Source of the DNA: Hansschlegelia zhihuaiae
GTDB taxonomy: Bacteria > Pseudomonadota > Alphaproteobacteria > Rhizobiales > Methylopilaceae
NCBI RefSeq assembly: GCF_004103825.1
Contig: NZ_RYFI01000003.1
Coordinates: 23,297-84,628, forward strand
Direction of reading: 5' to 3'
DNA: 61,332 bases
In this document: piece by piece, positions 41,089-49,591 of the stretch
Numbering within the stretch: position 1 is the stretch's first letter
How the letters are laid out: every line of letters starts with the position of its first letter
Position numbers and translations under genes: made by a program
The notes under the pieces: model-generated
Told to the model about the DNA's origin: nothing
Database searches by the model: none
Seen by the model: the letters and a program-made list of their open reading frames with translations, nothing else

Positions 41089-41877
41089 GTGACTGTCACC
41101 AGCCAAATTCCTCCCCCTGCTTCCGCGGCGCTCAAGGTGAGCGGCGTGACGCATTCCTTTGGCTCCAAGACGGCGCTGGACGACGTCTCGCTCGAGGCGC
41201 CGGCCGGCGCCTTCACGGCGCTGGTCGGCCAGAACGGCGCCGGCAAGACCACGCTGTTCTCGCTGATCACCCGGCTCTACAACAACACCAGCGGCTCGAT
41301 CGAGGTGCTGGGCGAGGATGTGCGGCGTTCGCCCGCGCGGGCGCTGGCGCGGCTCGGCGTCGTGTTTCAGGCGCGCACGCTCGACCTCGAACTGACCGTC
41401 ATGCAGAACCTGCTCTATCACGCGGCGCTGCACGGCATCGGCCGCCGCGAGGCCAAGCGCCTCGCCGCCGCGGCGCTTGGCCGCGTCAGCCTCGAATCGC
41501 GCGCCTCCGACAAGGTGAGGGCGCTCTCCGGCGGCCAGATGCGGCGCGTCGAGATCGCCCGCGCGCTGCTGCACGGCCCGGCCTTCCTGCTGCTCGACGA
41601 GCCGACCGTCGGCCTCGACATCGGCTCGCGCCGCACGCTGATCGACGAGGTGCGCCGGCTCATCACGGAAGACGGCATCGGCGTGTTGTGGGCGACGCAT
41701 CTAACCGATGAGATTGCCGCGGCCGACCGCGTCGTCGTGCTGCACCAGGGCAAGGTGATGGCCAAGGGAACGCCGCGGGAGCTCTGCGCGCGCGCCAAGA
41801 CGGACGACGTCGGAGCGGCCTTCATGACGATCGTCGGCGAGGGCGAGCGCCCCGCCCCTCAGAAGGCCTCGGCATGA
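41089..41877 (+). CDS. PQQ-associated ABC transporter ATP-binding protein (LutE-like)
   Basis: 262 aa from a GTG at 41089. Walker A LVGQNGAGKTTLFSLI, Q-loop VVFQARTLDLELTV, signature LSGGQMRRVEIARAL, Walker B FLLLDEPTVGLD and H-loop WATHLTDEI are all intact. The family is the ATPase of the PQQ-alcohol-dehydrogenase/lanthanide ABC transporter (ABC-2 type, DrrA-like). It overlaps the permease gene by four bases (ATGA). Confidence 0.92.
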   Translation: MTVTSQIPPPASAALKVSGVTHSFGSKTALDDVSLEAPAGAFTALVGQNGAGKTTLFSLITRLYNNTSGSIEVLGEDVRRSPARALARLGVVFQARTLDLELTVMQNLLYHAALHGIGRREAKRLAAAALGRVSLESRASDKVRALSGGQMRRVEIARALLHGPAFLLLDEPTVGLDIGSRRTLIDEVRRLITEDGIGVLWATHLTDEIAAADRVVVLHQGKVMAKGTPRELCARAKTDDVGAAFMTIVGEGERPAPQKASA

Positions 41878-42734
41878 GCGCGATCGCCGACGTCACGGCC
41901 CGCCCGCAGCGCGAGGTCACGGCAAAAGGCTATCTGGTCTGCCTCACGGGCATCGTTTGGCGTGAGGGGCTGCGCTTCCTGCACCAGCGCGGACGCTTCC
42001 TGTCGGCGCTGGTGCGGCCGCTGGTCTGGCTCTTCATCTTCGCGGCGGGCTTCCGGGCGACGCTAGGCGTCTCCATCATCCCGCCTTACGAGACCTACAT
42101 CCTCTACGAGGTCTACATCGCGCCCGGCCTGATGGCGATGATCCAGCTGTTCAACGGGCTGCAGTCCTCGCTGTCGATGGTCTATGACCGCGAGGTCGGA
42201 GCGATGCGCATCCTGCTCGTCAGCCCGTATCCGCGCTGGTTCCTGCTGGTGTCGAAGCTCACCGCCGGCATCGCGGTCTCGCTGCTGCAGGTCTACGCCT
42301 TCCTGTTCGTCGCCTATTTCTGGGACGTCGCGCCCGACAGCCACTGGGGCTACGTCACCGTGCTGCCGGCGCTCCTGCTGACCGGCTTCATGCTGGGCGC
42401 GATGGGCCTCGCCATGTCCTCTGTGTTCAAGCAGCTCGAGAACTTCGCGAGCGTGATGAACTTCGTGATCTTCCCGATGTTCTTCGCCTCCTCGGCGCTC
42501 TACCCGCTGTGGCGGGTCCAGCAGTCGAGCGAGCTGCTGTTCGCGATCTGCCGGTGGAACCCCTTCACCCATGCGGTCGAGCTGATCCGCTTCGCGCTCT
42601 ACGGCCAGATCGAGTGGACGGCGCTCGCCGTGGTGTCGGGCTGCTCGATCGTGTTCCTGCTTGCGGCCGTCTTCGCCTACGACCCCTCGACCGGCCTCAC
42701 GGCCCGCCGCGGCGGTCCGGACGCGGCGAAGTGA
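41874..42734 (+). CDS. PQQ-associated ABC transporter permease (PedC/LutF-like)
   Basis: 286 aa ABC-2 type membrane protein. After a cytoplasmic N-terminus with VWREGLRFLHQRGRFLSALVRP come six hydrophobic segments (for example LVWLFIFAAGFRATLG, LTGFMLGAMGLAMSSVF, FVIFPMFFASSALYPLW). The conserved RWNPFTHAVELIRFALYG near the C-terminus is typical of PedC/NodJ-type permeases. It forms a transporter with the preceding ATPase. ABC-2 membrane proteins are usually exporters, so transport direction in lanthanide uptake systems is an open point. Confidence 0.92.
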   Translation: MSAIADVTARPQREVTAKGYLVCLTGIVWREGLRFLHQRGRFLSALVRPLVWLFIFAAGFRATLGVSIIPPYETYILYEVYIAPGLMAMIQLFNGLQSSLSMVYDREVGAMRILLVSPYPRWFLLVSKLTAGIAVSLLQVYAFLFVAYFWDVAPDSHWGYVTVLPALLLTGFMLGAMGLAMSSVFKQLENFASVMNFVIFPMFFASSALYPLWRVQQSSELLFAICRWNPFTHAVELIRFALYGQIEWTALAVVSGCSIVFLLAAVFAYDPSTGLTARRGGPDAAK

Positions 42735-42810
42735 GACGCGGCCGCGCGACAGACAAAGACGGCTCCCGCGCCGAACGGCCGGGCAAGGCCGCGACGCTTC
42801 GGGAGACGAC

Positions 42811-43731
42811 ATGATGACGACGTCCCTTCGCAGGACTGACAGGGCCCTTTGGGCGCGCCTCGCGCCGGCCGTGAGCCTCGCCGTGTTGGTCACGGTCTCG
42901 CACGCCACGGCGCAGGGCGGCGCCGGCGGGCCAGGCGGCGGCGGCCAGGGTGGCCTGAGCCCAGACACGCCTGTGCTCGCGCCGACGCAGCCCGGGGTGA
43001 ACGGCCCGCAGGGGCCGGCCGCCGACGCGCCGAAGCCCAAGACCCCCCTGCCCCCGCGCGACACGCCCCGCGCCCAGCAACCCGGACAGGAGGCCGGAGG
43101 CGCCGGCCCGAAGACCCCCCTGCCCTCGCGCGATACGCCGCGCGCGCCGCAGCCGGGCCAGAACAGCTACGCGGCCCAGAACCCCGACTGGCCTTGCGTG
43201 CAGGTCAAGGTCGCGTCGCTGAGCTACGGCCAGATGTGGGGCGGCCCGCCGCTGGAGGACGCGCTGAAGACGTGGCGGGACGACAAGGAGGTCGCCGACC
43301 TCGTCTCGACGCTCGCCGCGCGCCGGACCTCGATGGAGGACGCCAAGGCCGCGATCGACAAATTCGCGAAGCGCGCCGGCGATGACGCCGACGCCGAGCT
43401 TTCCAAGCTGTTCGCCGGCGTGTTCGACGAGATCAACCAGCACCGCTCCCAGATCGTCGCCGGCATCGAACGCTACGCCCGCAAACAGCGCGACCTTTCG
43501 GAGCGGATCAAGCAGCGCAGTCTCAAGATGGCCGAGACCCAGAAGGACATGGCCGCGCAGATGAGCCCCGAGGGTCAAAAGGAGCAGGAGGCGCTCAACT
43601 GGGACACCCGCATCTATGAGGAGCGCTCGCAGGCGCTGACCTATGTCTGCGAGAGCCCCGTGCTGCTCGAGCAGCGCGCCTTCGACATCGGGCGGGAGAT
43701 CCAGTCCCGCCTGTCCCAGAAATCGCAGTGA
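42811..43731 (+). CDS. Pro-rich exported protein of the lut-like cluster
   Basis: 306 aa. Signal peptide to about residue 34 (HATAQ-GGA). Residues ~35-115 are disordered and Gly/Pro-rich and contain two near-identical copies of KTPLPxRDTPRAxQPGQ in tandem. The rest is mostly helical: VQVKVASLSYGQMWGGPPLEDALKTW, then a long charged coiled coil (residues ~190-300). Cysteines occur at WPCVQV and YVCESP. I know no functional assignment; an exported gene occupies this place in related clusters. A periplasm-spanning tether is one possibility. Confidence 0.8.
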   Translation: MMTTSLRRTDRALWARLAPAVSLAVLVTVSHATAQGGAGGPGGGGQGGLSPDTPVLAPTQPGVNGPQGPAADAPKPKTPLPPRDTPRAQQPGQEAGGAGPKTPLPSRDTPRAPQPGQNSYAAQNPDWPCVQVKVASLSYGQMWGGPPLEDALKTWRDDKEVADLVSTLAARRTSMEDAKAAIDKFAKRAGDDADAELSKLFAGVFDEINQHRSQIVAGIERYARKQRDLSERIKQRSLKMAETQKDMAAQMSPEGQKEQEALNWDTRIYEERSQALTYVCESPVLLEQRAFDIGREIQSRLSQKSQ

Positions 43732-44684
43732 CGGGCGCCGATCGGCGCTCCGTCAGTTCCGGCCTTGCGGCCGCGCTCGTCGCGGCCTCCGCTCCCGCCG
43801 CCGCGCAGACGGCGGCCGTCGAGGTGCTCGCGGCCGGCTCGGCCGGCGAAGGCGACGACCAACTCGCCCGAGCGGTCGCGGAAGGATTGAACGCCACGCG
43901 GCTCGTGCCGCGCGCGACGGCCGTGAACGTGCCCCGCGAGACCATGGCGATCTCGGATTTCATCGACGGCAGGCGGCCGCGCGCGAGCCTGATGGTGATC
44001 AGCCTGTCGACGGTCGGCGCGCTCGCGATCTCCGGCCACGACAAATATCTCAACAGCGTGCGCCCGATCGCGCGGCTCGTCGGCGAGCATCAGCCGATCG
44101 TCGTTCCCGCGGCGTCGCCGTTCGGCACTCTCGCGGATCTCATGGCCGCGCTGCGGCGGGACCCCTCCTCCGTCGGATGGACGGGGCGGCCATATGGCAG
44201 CGCCGATCACCAGCTCGCGCTGCTGCTGACGAGCGCGGCCGGGGCCGATCCGCGCGGCCTCGCCTACCGCCCTGTCGACACCTCGGCGCGCGCCGCCCTC
44301 GACGCCCTGACGGGCGCCGCGACGGTCGCGAGCGGCGCGCTCGGCGAGTTCCGCCACCAGATGCGGGGCGGAACGCTGAGGGCGCTCGCGCTCGCCTCGC
44401 CTGCGCGGGCGCCGGGCGTCGACGCGCCGACGCTGCGCGAGCAGGGCGTCGACATCACGATGATGAACTGGCGCGGGGTGGTCTCGCGCGGCGCGGTCGG
44501 ACCAACGCTGCTCGGCCGCTTCGACGAGGCGATCGACAGGCTCGTTCAGGTCTCGGGCTGGCGCCAGCTCCTCGCGCAGCGCAGCTGGGAGGATCTCTAC
44601 GAGCCGGCGGAACCGTTCAGGCGCTTCATCCAGGATGAGCGCGCGCGGGTCGGCGCGCTCATGGCGCGGCGGGGCCCGAGCTGA
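43728..44684 (+). CDS. TctC/Bug-family periplasmic binding protein, orphan
   Basis: 318 aa from a GTG overlapping the previous stop (GTGA). A short signal-like start (SSGLAAALVAASAPAAAQ) leads into the TctC fold: VEVLAAGSAGEGDDQLARAVAEGL, FIDGRRPRASLMVISLSTVGALA, PIARLVGEHQPIVVPAASPFGTL, WTGRPYGSADHQLALLLTSAAG and MMNWRGVVSRGAVGPTLLGRFDEA. Such proteins usually bind carboxylates for a TctAB permease, but no tctAB genes are present. Its place at the end of the lut-like operon suggests a chelator- or metal-linked ligand; this is inference. Confidence 0.83.
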   Translation: MTGADRRSVSSGLAAALVAASAPAAAQTAAVEVLAAGSAGEGDDQLARAVAEGLNATRLVPRATAVNVPRETMAISDFIDGRRPRASLMVISLSTVGALAISGHDKYLNSVRPIARLVGEHQPIVVPAASPFGTLADLMAALRRDPSSVGWTGRPYGSADHQLALLLTSAAGADPRGLAYRPVDTSARAALDALTGAATVASGALGEFRHQMRGGTLRALALASPARAPGVDAPTLREQGVDITMMNWRGVVSRGAVGPTLLGRFDEAIDRLVQVSGWRQLLAQRSWEDLYEPAEPFRRFIQDERARVGALMARRGPS

Positions 44685-44694
44685 CGGCTCGGCC

Positions 44695-45285
44695 TCATTG
44701 AGACGCCGGACGGGCAGGTAGCTTGTAGGGCTCAGCCTTCTCAAGCGGCAGCCCGGCCTTCTCCCAGCCGTCGGTCCCCTCCGGGTACCAGAGGACGTCG
44801 CGGTAGCCCCATTCCATGGCGCGCTTGCCGGCGTTCCACGACATCCAACAGTCGGCGCGGCAATAGAACAGCAGCGGGCGCGTCATGTCGCCGCCCGACA
44901 ACGTCGCGAGGCTGTCGCGGAAATAGGCCGTCATCTCAGCGCTGATGCCGCCATAGCCGACATTGGCGAGCCAGGAGCTGCCCGGCACATGCTCGCGCGG
45001 CTTATCGCGCCAGACGGTGCCGGGCGGAAGGTCCTTCGGCCGCTGGTCGCGCGGCATGGTGTCGACGAACACCGCGCCCTTGTCGCGCCATAGCCGCTCC
45101 GCCTCCTCGGTCGGGACCACCCGCGCGCCGGCGAGCGTCGCCGGCGTCGGCGAGCGGTAATCGTCCATCTTGTAGCCGGAGGGCTCCGGCGGCGGCGCGG
45201 CTCCCGCCGAGCCGACCGACAGCGCGACGACCGCGACCGCGGCGCCCATCAGGCCCGCCGTCCGCCGCGCCGCGCCCGCGATCAC
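44695..45285 (-). CDS. PQQ-dependent catabolism-associated CxxxCW rhodanese-like protein
   Basis: 196 aa from a GTG overlapping the xoxJ stop (GTGA). Signal peptide to about residue 32 (GSAGA-APP). The mature rhodanese-like domain has AVFVDTMPRDQRPKDLPPGT, then LLFYCRADCWMSWNAGKRAMEWGY and YPEGTDGWEKAGLPL. The motif here is C-R-A-D-C-W, followed by MSWN, as in the exported family tied to PQQ alcohol dehydrogenases. The two cysteines could act as a redox or sulfur-transfer pair. Role in quinoprotein maturation is suspected but not known. Confidence 0.9.
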   Translation of the reverse strand: MIAGAARRTAGLMGAAVAVVALSVGSAGAAPPPEPSGYKMDDYRSPTPATLAGARVVPTEEAERLWRDKGAVFVDTMPRDQRPKDLPPGTVWRDKPREHVPGSSWLANVGYGGISAEMTAYFRDSLATLSGGDMTRPLLFYCRADCWMSWNAGKRAMEWGYRDVLWYPEGTDGWEKAGLPLEKAEPYKLPARPASQ

Positions 45286-46142
45286 TGGGTGACCACGATC
45301 GGCTTGTCCTGCTCGTCGACCAGCGGAACGTGGAACGACGCCAGGATCTTGTTGATCTCTGCCTGGTTCTTCGAGATGAACTCGTTCAGCCGATGCTTCC
45401 AGTTCTCCTCGCCGGGCCGCACGCCGAAGGTCAGGCGGTAGGACATCGGCGGTCCGCCCTGTTCCTTGACCAGCGAAGTCATCGACAGGCCGCCGGCCTT
45501 GTCGGCGAAATAGCCGCCGATCGGTCCCCACAGCACGCCCGCGTCGATCTCGCCGGACTGCACGTCCTTGATCATGTCCTCGGCCGGCGAAAAATAGCGG
45601 CGGTCGATCGTCAGCGAATAAGGCTTCGCCTTGGCCATCAGGCCATATTTGTTGAGATGGCTCGCGGCCGGCGTGCCGGCGATGACGCCGACGCGCTTGT
45701 CCTTGAGCTTCTCGTCGGAGAGCCTGTCGACGCCATCCAGCGGTCCGCCCTCCTTGACGATCAGGATCGAGGTCGAGCGCATATAGGCGTTGGTGTTGAG
45801 ATAAGGGTCCGCGCCCTGCGCGACGCCCAGCACCACGTCGCAGCGCTTGATGCCGAGCGTCATGCGGTAGAAGCCGGTCGCCTGCGGGAACCAGGTGTAG
45901 ACCAGCGGGATTCCGAGATCCTTGGCGAGCAGCTCCGCGATCTTGTTCTCATAGCCCTCGCCCTTCTCGTTCGAGAGCGGCATGTCGGCCGGATCGGCGC
46001 ACACCCGAAGCGTCGCACGGTTGACGAGGTCGGAAGTCTGGGCGGCCGCGGGGCCGGTCGCGAGGCCGAGCGCCGCGGCGAGCGCGCCGAGCGCGAGCCT
46101 CCTCCGCGGCGATGCATGGATGGCGATCTTCTGCTTGGTCAT
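45282..46142 (-). CDS. xoxJ: XoxJ/MoxJ-type periplasmic binding protein of methanol dehydrogenase
   Basis: 286 aa from the ATG at 46142, which has GGAAGG upstream (a GTG two codons earlier is possible). Signal peptide to PAAAQ-TSD. Family 3 binding-protein fold: TLRVCADPADMPLSNEKGEGYENKIA, YTWFPQATGFYRMTLGIKRCDVVLGV, RVGVIAGTPAASHL, DVQSGEIDAGVLWGPIGGYFA. XoxJ/MxaJ is thought to help assemble or activate methanol dehydrogenase rather than import a solute. It lies downstream of xoxF, separated by 346 bases and two hairpins, and is coupled to the CxxxCW gene. Confidence 0.92.
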   Translation of the reverse strand: MTKQKIAIHASPRRRLALGALAAALGLATGPAAAQTSDLVNRATLRVCADPADMPLSNEKGEGYENKIAELLAKDLGIPLVYTWFPQATGFYRMTLGIKRCDVVLGVAQGADPYLNTNAYMRSTSILIVKEGGPLDGVDRLSDEKLKDKRVGVIAGTPAASHLNKYGLMAKAKPYSLTIDRRYFSPAEDMIKDVQSGEIDAGVLWGPIGGYFADKAGGLSMTSLVKEQGGPPMSYRLTFGVRPGEENWKHRLNEFISKNQAEINKILASFHVPLVDEQDKPIVVTQ

Positions 46143-46397
46143 GTCCACCTTCCGCCGCCCGCCGAGCCGCGGGCCTTTTGTCGTTGACCCGACGCTTGGG
46201 CGCGTCGAGGTGATTCCGCCTGTCGCGTTCGGGATGGCCGGGGACCGGCCGGGCGATCTGGGCGACCCGCTTTAGATAGGGCGTCGCGCCCGGCTGGAAG
46301 GGCCGGAAGACCGTGCATTCCGCCGGCCGCCAACCAGCCTTCGACGTTTCGTCCGGGGGTGATCCTCGGCTCAGCGCCTGCTCTCGGCCTCAGATAC

Positions 46398-46434
46398 GAA
46401 AAACCCGGCCTTCGGTTTGCGCCGAAGGCCGGGT
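46398..46434 (-). terminator. rho-independent terminator after xoxF (second hairpin)
   Basis: On the minus strand a 13-bp stem ACCCGGCCTTCGG / CCGAAGGCCGGGT with a 6-base loop is followed by TTTTCG (the adjacent T of the stem makes a run of five). Strong intrinsic terminator for xoxF. Confidence 0.9.
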
Positions 46435-46446
46435 GGAGGATGAAGC

Positions 46447-46473
46447 GGGCGTGGCCTTCTTTGGGCCACGCCC
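46447..46473 (-). terminator. first hairpin after xoxF
   Basis: A perfect 10-bp stem GGGCGTGGCC / GGCCACGCCC with a 7-base loop, 15 bases after the xoxF stop. It lacks a T run, so it may protect the xoxF mRNA 3' end or assist the second hairpin. Confidence 0.65.
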
Positions 46474-46488
46474 TTGGTCGTTTGACCG

Positions 46489-48297
46489 TCAGTTCGTCGG
46501 CAGCGTGAACACAGTCAGCTGGCCGCCGAGAGCGGTGTACTGCGACAGAGCCGCGTAGCCGCCGACCGCGCCGAGACCGTCGGTCGCGTTGGTCAGGCCG
46601 GCCGCAAGGCCGATGCCCGCCCAGCCGCCGACGCCCGAGAGCACCGCGACGTACTGCTTGCCCTTGTGCTCGTAGGTCATGACGTTGCCGATGATGCCCG
46701 ACGGGGTCTTGAACTTGTAGAGTTCCTTGCCCGTCTTGGCGTCGACCGCCTTCAGGTAGCCTTCGAGCGTGCCGTAGAACACGATGCCGCCCGAGGTCGC
46801 CAGAGCGCCGGACCACACGGAGAACTGCTCCTTGTTGGACCAGACGATCTTACCCTTCTTGCCGTCCCAGGCGATGAAGTTGCCCATGCCGCCATGCGAG
46901 TTGGGGGCCGGGAACATCGAGAGGGTCGCGCCGACATAGGGCTGGCCGGCGGTGTACGAGACACGGAACGGCTCGTAGTCCATGCAGACGTGGTTGGTCG
47001 GGACGTAGAACAGCTCGGTCTCCGGCGAGTAGGCCGCAGGCTGCTGGTCCTTGGTGCCGAGCGCCGCCGGGCAGATGCCCTGCGAGTTCACGTCTTCGCC
47101 GTTCTGCTCGGTCGAATACTTGGAGACGACGAGCGGACGGCCGTAGGTCTTGGACGACTTGTCCATGTCGACCTTGGTCGCCCAGTTCACGACCGGGTCG
47201 TACTTCTCGGCGACGAGAAGCTCGCCGGTGTCACGATCGAGCGTGTAGCCGAAGCCGTTACGATCGAAGTGCGTGAGGAGGTTGCGCTCCTTGCCGTCGA
47301 TCTTCTGCTCAGTGAGGATCATCTCGTTGATGCCGTCGAAGTCCCACTCGTCGTGGGGCGTCATCTGGTAGACCCACTTGGCCTTACCGGTGTCGACGTC
47401 ACGCGCGAAGATGGTCATCGACCACTTGTTGTCGCCCGGGCGCTGCTTCGGGTTCCACGTGGACGGGTTGCCCGTGCCGTAGAACATCAGGTTCGTCTTG
47501 GGATCGTAGGAGTACCAGCCCCAGGTCGAGCCGCCGCCGATCTTCCACTGATCGCCCTGCCAGGTCTTCAGGGAGGAGTCCTTGCCGACGGGCTTGCCGT
47601 GCTCGGTGGTCTTCTCGGGGTCGATCAGCATCTCGTCGTCCGGGCCGGTCGAGTAACCGCGCCAGACCATCTTGCCGTCGGCGATGTTGTAGGCCGTGAC
47701 ATGGCTGCGGACGCCGAACTCGGCGCCGGAGATGCCGACGATGACCTTGTCCTTGACCGGCAGAACGGTCGCGGTGTTGGTCTCGCCCTTCTTCGGGTCG
47801 CCGTTCACGACCGACCACTTCTTCTGGCCGGTCTTGGCGTCGAGCGCAACGACGGTGGTGTCGGCCTGATGCAGGAAGATGATGCCGTCGGCGTAAGCGA
47901 GACCGCGGTTGACGGTATCGCAGCACATCACCGGGATCACGTTCGGATCCTGCTTCGGCTCGTACTTCCAAACGATCTTGCCGCCCTCGTCGAGGTTGAG
48001 AGCGAAGACGTTGTTCGGGAACGGCGTATGAAGGTACATCATGTTGCCGATCACGATCGGCGAACCTTCGTGGCCGCGCAGCACGCCGGTCGAGAACGTC
48101 CAGGCCACCTGAAGCTTCTTGACGTTGTCCTTGTTGATTTCGTCAAGCTTCGAGTAACGGTGGTTGGCGTAGTCGCCCGTCTGAATGCCCCACTGCTTGG
48201 GGTCCTTCGTAATCTGCATGACGCTGTCGTTCGCCAAGGACGGCAACGCCATGCAAGCGGCGCCCATCAGGCCCGCTGCGATTGCGACTTTGCGCAT
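46489..48297 (-). CDS. xoxF: lanthanide-dependent methanol dehydrogenase XoxF
   Basis: 602 aa. Signal peptide of about 22 residues (ALPSLA-NDS). It is a periplasmic eight-bladed PQQ propeller that oxidises methanol to formaldehyde or formate. Visible active-site residues (precursor numbering) are the vicinal disulfide C125-C126 in [11 protein letters not shown], metal ligands E193 (GAEFGVRSH) and N277 (GTGNPST), catalytic D319 and the extra D321 in HDEWDFDG. Asp at 321, where calcium MxaF has Ala, is the hallmark of lanthanide enzymes. The tryptophan-docking blades (for example [15 protein letters not shown]) are intact. Sequence resembles the XoxF5 clade. No xoxG is adjacent. Confidence 0.98.
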   Translation of the reverse strand: MRKVAIAAGLMGAACMALPSLANDSVMQITKDPKQWGIQTGDYANHRYSKLDEINKDNVKKLQVAWTFSTGVLRGHEGSPIVIGNMMYLHTPFPNNVFALNLDEGGKIVWKYEPKQDPNVIPVMCCDTVNRGLAYADGIIFLHQADTTVVALDAKTGQKKWSVVNGDPKKGETNTATVLPVKDKVIVGISGAEFGVRSHVTAYNIADGKMVWRGYSTGPDDEMLIDPEKTTEHGKPVGKDSSLKTWQGDQWKIGGGSTWGWYSYDPKTNLMFYGTGNPSTWNPKQRPGDNKWSMTIFARDVDTGKAKWVYQMTPHDEWDFDGINEMILTEQKIDGKERNLLTHFDRNGFGYTLDRDTGELLVAEKYDPVVNWATKVDMDKSSKTYGRPLVVSKYSTEQNGEDVNSQGICPAALGTKDQQPAAYSPETELFYVPTNHVCMDYEPFRVSYTAGQPYVGATLSMFPAPNSHGGMGNFIAWDGKKGKIVWSNKEQFSVWSGALATSGGIVFYGTLEGYLKAVDAKTGKELYKFKTPSGIIGNVMTYEHKGKQYVAVLSGVGGWAGIGLAAGLTNATDGLGAVGGYAALSQYTALGGQLTVFTLPTN

Positions 48298-48610
48298 TCG
48301 TTCTTTCTCCCTCTTTCACGCAGTCCTTAGTCAGCCTCTCTTGAGCGTTGCCCCTGTCGAGAGACGGAATCGTTATTGTTGGACTTGCGCCTTCAGCCTC
48401 GTGTCACGATTTGCCGGCAACCGATCGCCCATGAGCGATCCCCCATTTCCGACAAGCCTACGAACCGCGCCGGCTCCAAAGAGCCGTTGCGTAGCAGCGG
48501 AAGACTGTCCGGACCGTAGCCCGCTTCGTATGGGGGTGCAACAGGACTTTAAGATATAAGAGCGTTATTATGATTTTGCTGCAGTTGCTAGCTTATTATG
48601 TTGCAGCGCA
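48298..48610. other. xoxF upstream region
   Basis: 313 bases without a gene, between the zinc-hydrolase stop and the xoxF start. It must contain the xoxF promoter. The part 48545-48605 is AT-rich (for example GATATAAGAGCGTTATTATG). The ribosome site for xoxF lies just upstream (GGGAGAAAGAACG). Promoter boxes were not assigned. Confidence 0.5.
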
Positions 48611-49591
48611 CTAACGCCATTCGAGTTCTCTATAGACCGCGATGGCATTCCGCGCGTTGAACTCGTCGAACAGCGCCCAGGCCTCCCGCTCCGAAACGCC
48701 GGCCTTTTCGGACGCCTCCCGGAGCGACGCGCCGGCGTCGAGCAGCGTCTCGACGTCTTTCCGAAGCCGGTCGAAATAGCGCTGCTGGGGCGCGAGAGCG
48801 TCCGGCCATGACGCGGAGGCCGGGCCGTGGCCCGGAACGACCCGCGCCGCGGACTGTTCCCTGAGCCGCGCCATCAGCCGCACCCAGCCCTCGAAGGAGC
48901 CGTCGACGCTCGGCAGATGGCCCATGAACAGAAGGTCGCCAAGAAACCAGGTGCCGCTGGTCTGGTCGAACACTGTCAGGTCGTTGTCGGTGTGCGCCGT
49001 CGGCCAGGCTTCGAGCTCGAGGGACCTTCCGCCGAGGTCGAGCGTCAGCTTGTCCGTGACCTGGACGTCCGGCGTCACGATGTCACCGAGGTCTTCGTCG
49101 AAGCGTTCGCCGAGCGCGCGCTTGGCCCCGTCGACATAGGACTGCGCGCGGGCATCGAGCGCGCGCTTGAACTTGGCGTGCGCCACGAACTGCGCGCCCG
49201 TCCCGCGGAACGCGGCGTCGCCCAGCGCGTGGTCCGGGTGCATGTGGGTGTTGACGACATATCTGACCGGCAGGTCCGTGCGCGCCTTGACGCTCGCAAG
49301 CAGCCTCTCGCCAGCCTCCTTCGTGTTGCCCGTATCGATCACCGCGACGCCGTCGCGCCCGACCACGAAGCCGACATTGGCGATCGCGCCCATATTCGAG
49401 GGCGCGAGCAGCGCATAGGGCGCCTGATAGACGAAGACGCCGGGGGCCACTTCGGTCGTCGGCAGAGGCTCGGCCGCGCGGGCCTCCGTCGCGCAGAGGG
49501 CGGCCAGCGCCACGAGCCACGCCGCCGCGATCCGCGACGCCCGTCCGGTCATCTCGCCGGGCAGGCCGGCGGACGATGAAGCACGCCTCAT
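48611..49591 (-). CDS. quinoprotein relay system zinc metallohydrolase (MBL fold)
   Basis: 326 aa. The start at 49591 has GAGGGAGA upstream; the inner ATG at 49552 has a weaker site. Signal peptide ends near TEARA-AEP. Metallo-beta-lactamase zinc motifs are NTHMHPDHALGD, HTDNDLTVFD and VPGHGPAS. The family accompanies PQQ dehydrogenases and the SoxYZ-like carrier and is proposed to hydrolyse a thiol-linked intermediate; reaction unproven. The C-terminal ~60 residues form a helical tail (ASLREASEKAGVSEREAW). It lies upstream of xoxF on the same strand. Confidence 0.88.
   Translation of the reverse strand: MRRASSSAGLPGEMTGRASRIAAAWLVALAALCATEARAAEPLPTTEVAPGVFVYQAPYALLAPSNMGAIANVGFVVGRDGVAVIDTGNTKEAGERLLASVKARTDLPVRYVVNTHMHPDHALGDAAFRGTGAQFVAHAKFKRALDARAQSYVDGAKRALGERFDEDLGDIVTPDVQVTDKLTLDLGGRSLELEAWPTAHTDNDLTVFDQTSGTWFLGDLLFMGHLPSVDGSFEGWVRLMARLREQSAARVVPGHGPASASWPDALAPQQRYFDRLRKDVETLLDAGASLREASEKAGVSEREAWALFDEFNARNAIAVYRELEWR

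Larger units (their letters stand above)
46149..46488. other. xoxF-xoxJ gap without a gene
   Basis: 340 bases. The side next to xoxF carries two hairpins (listed below). The remainder, 46149-46397, has no open frame with family features and no CxxCH-type codon pattern on the minus strand, so the XoxG cytochrome often found between xoxF and xoxJ is absent here. Confidence 0.7.

Noticed and set aside
46139-46816. 225-aa frame in the xoxF-xoxJ gap as a possible xoxG
   Set aside because: No CxxCH, no signal peptide, and most of it runs antiphase through xoxF.
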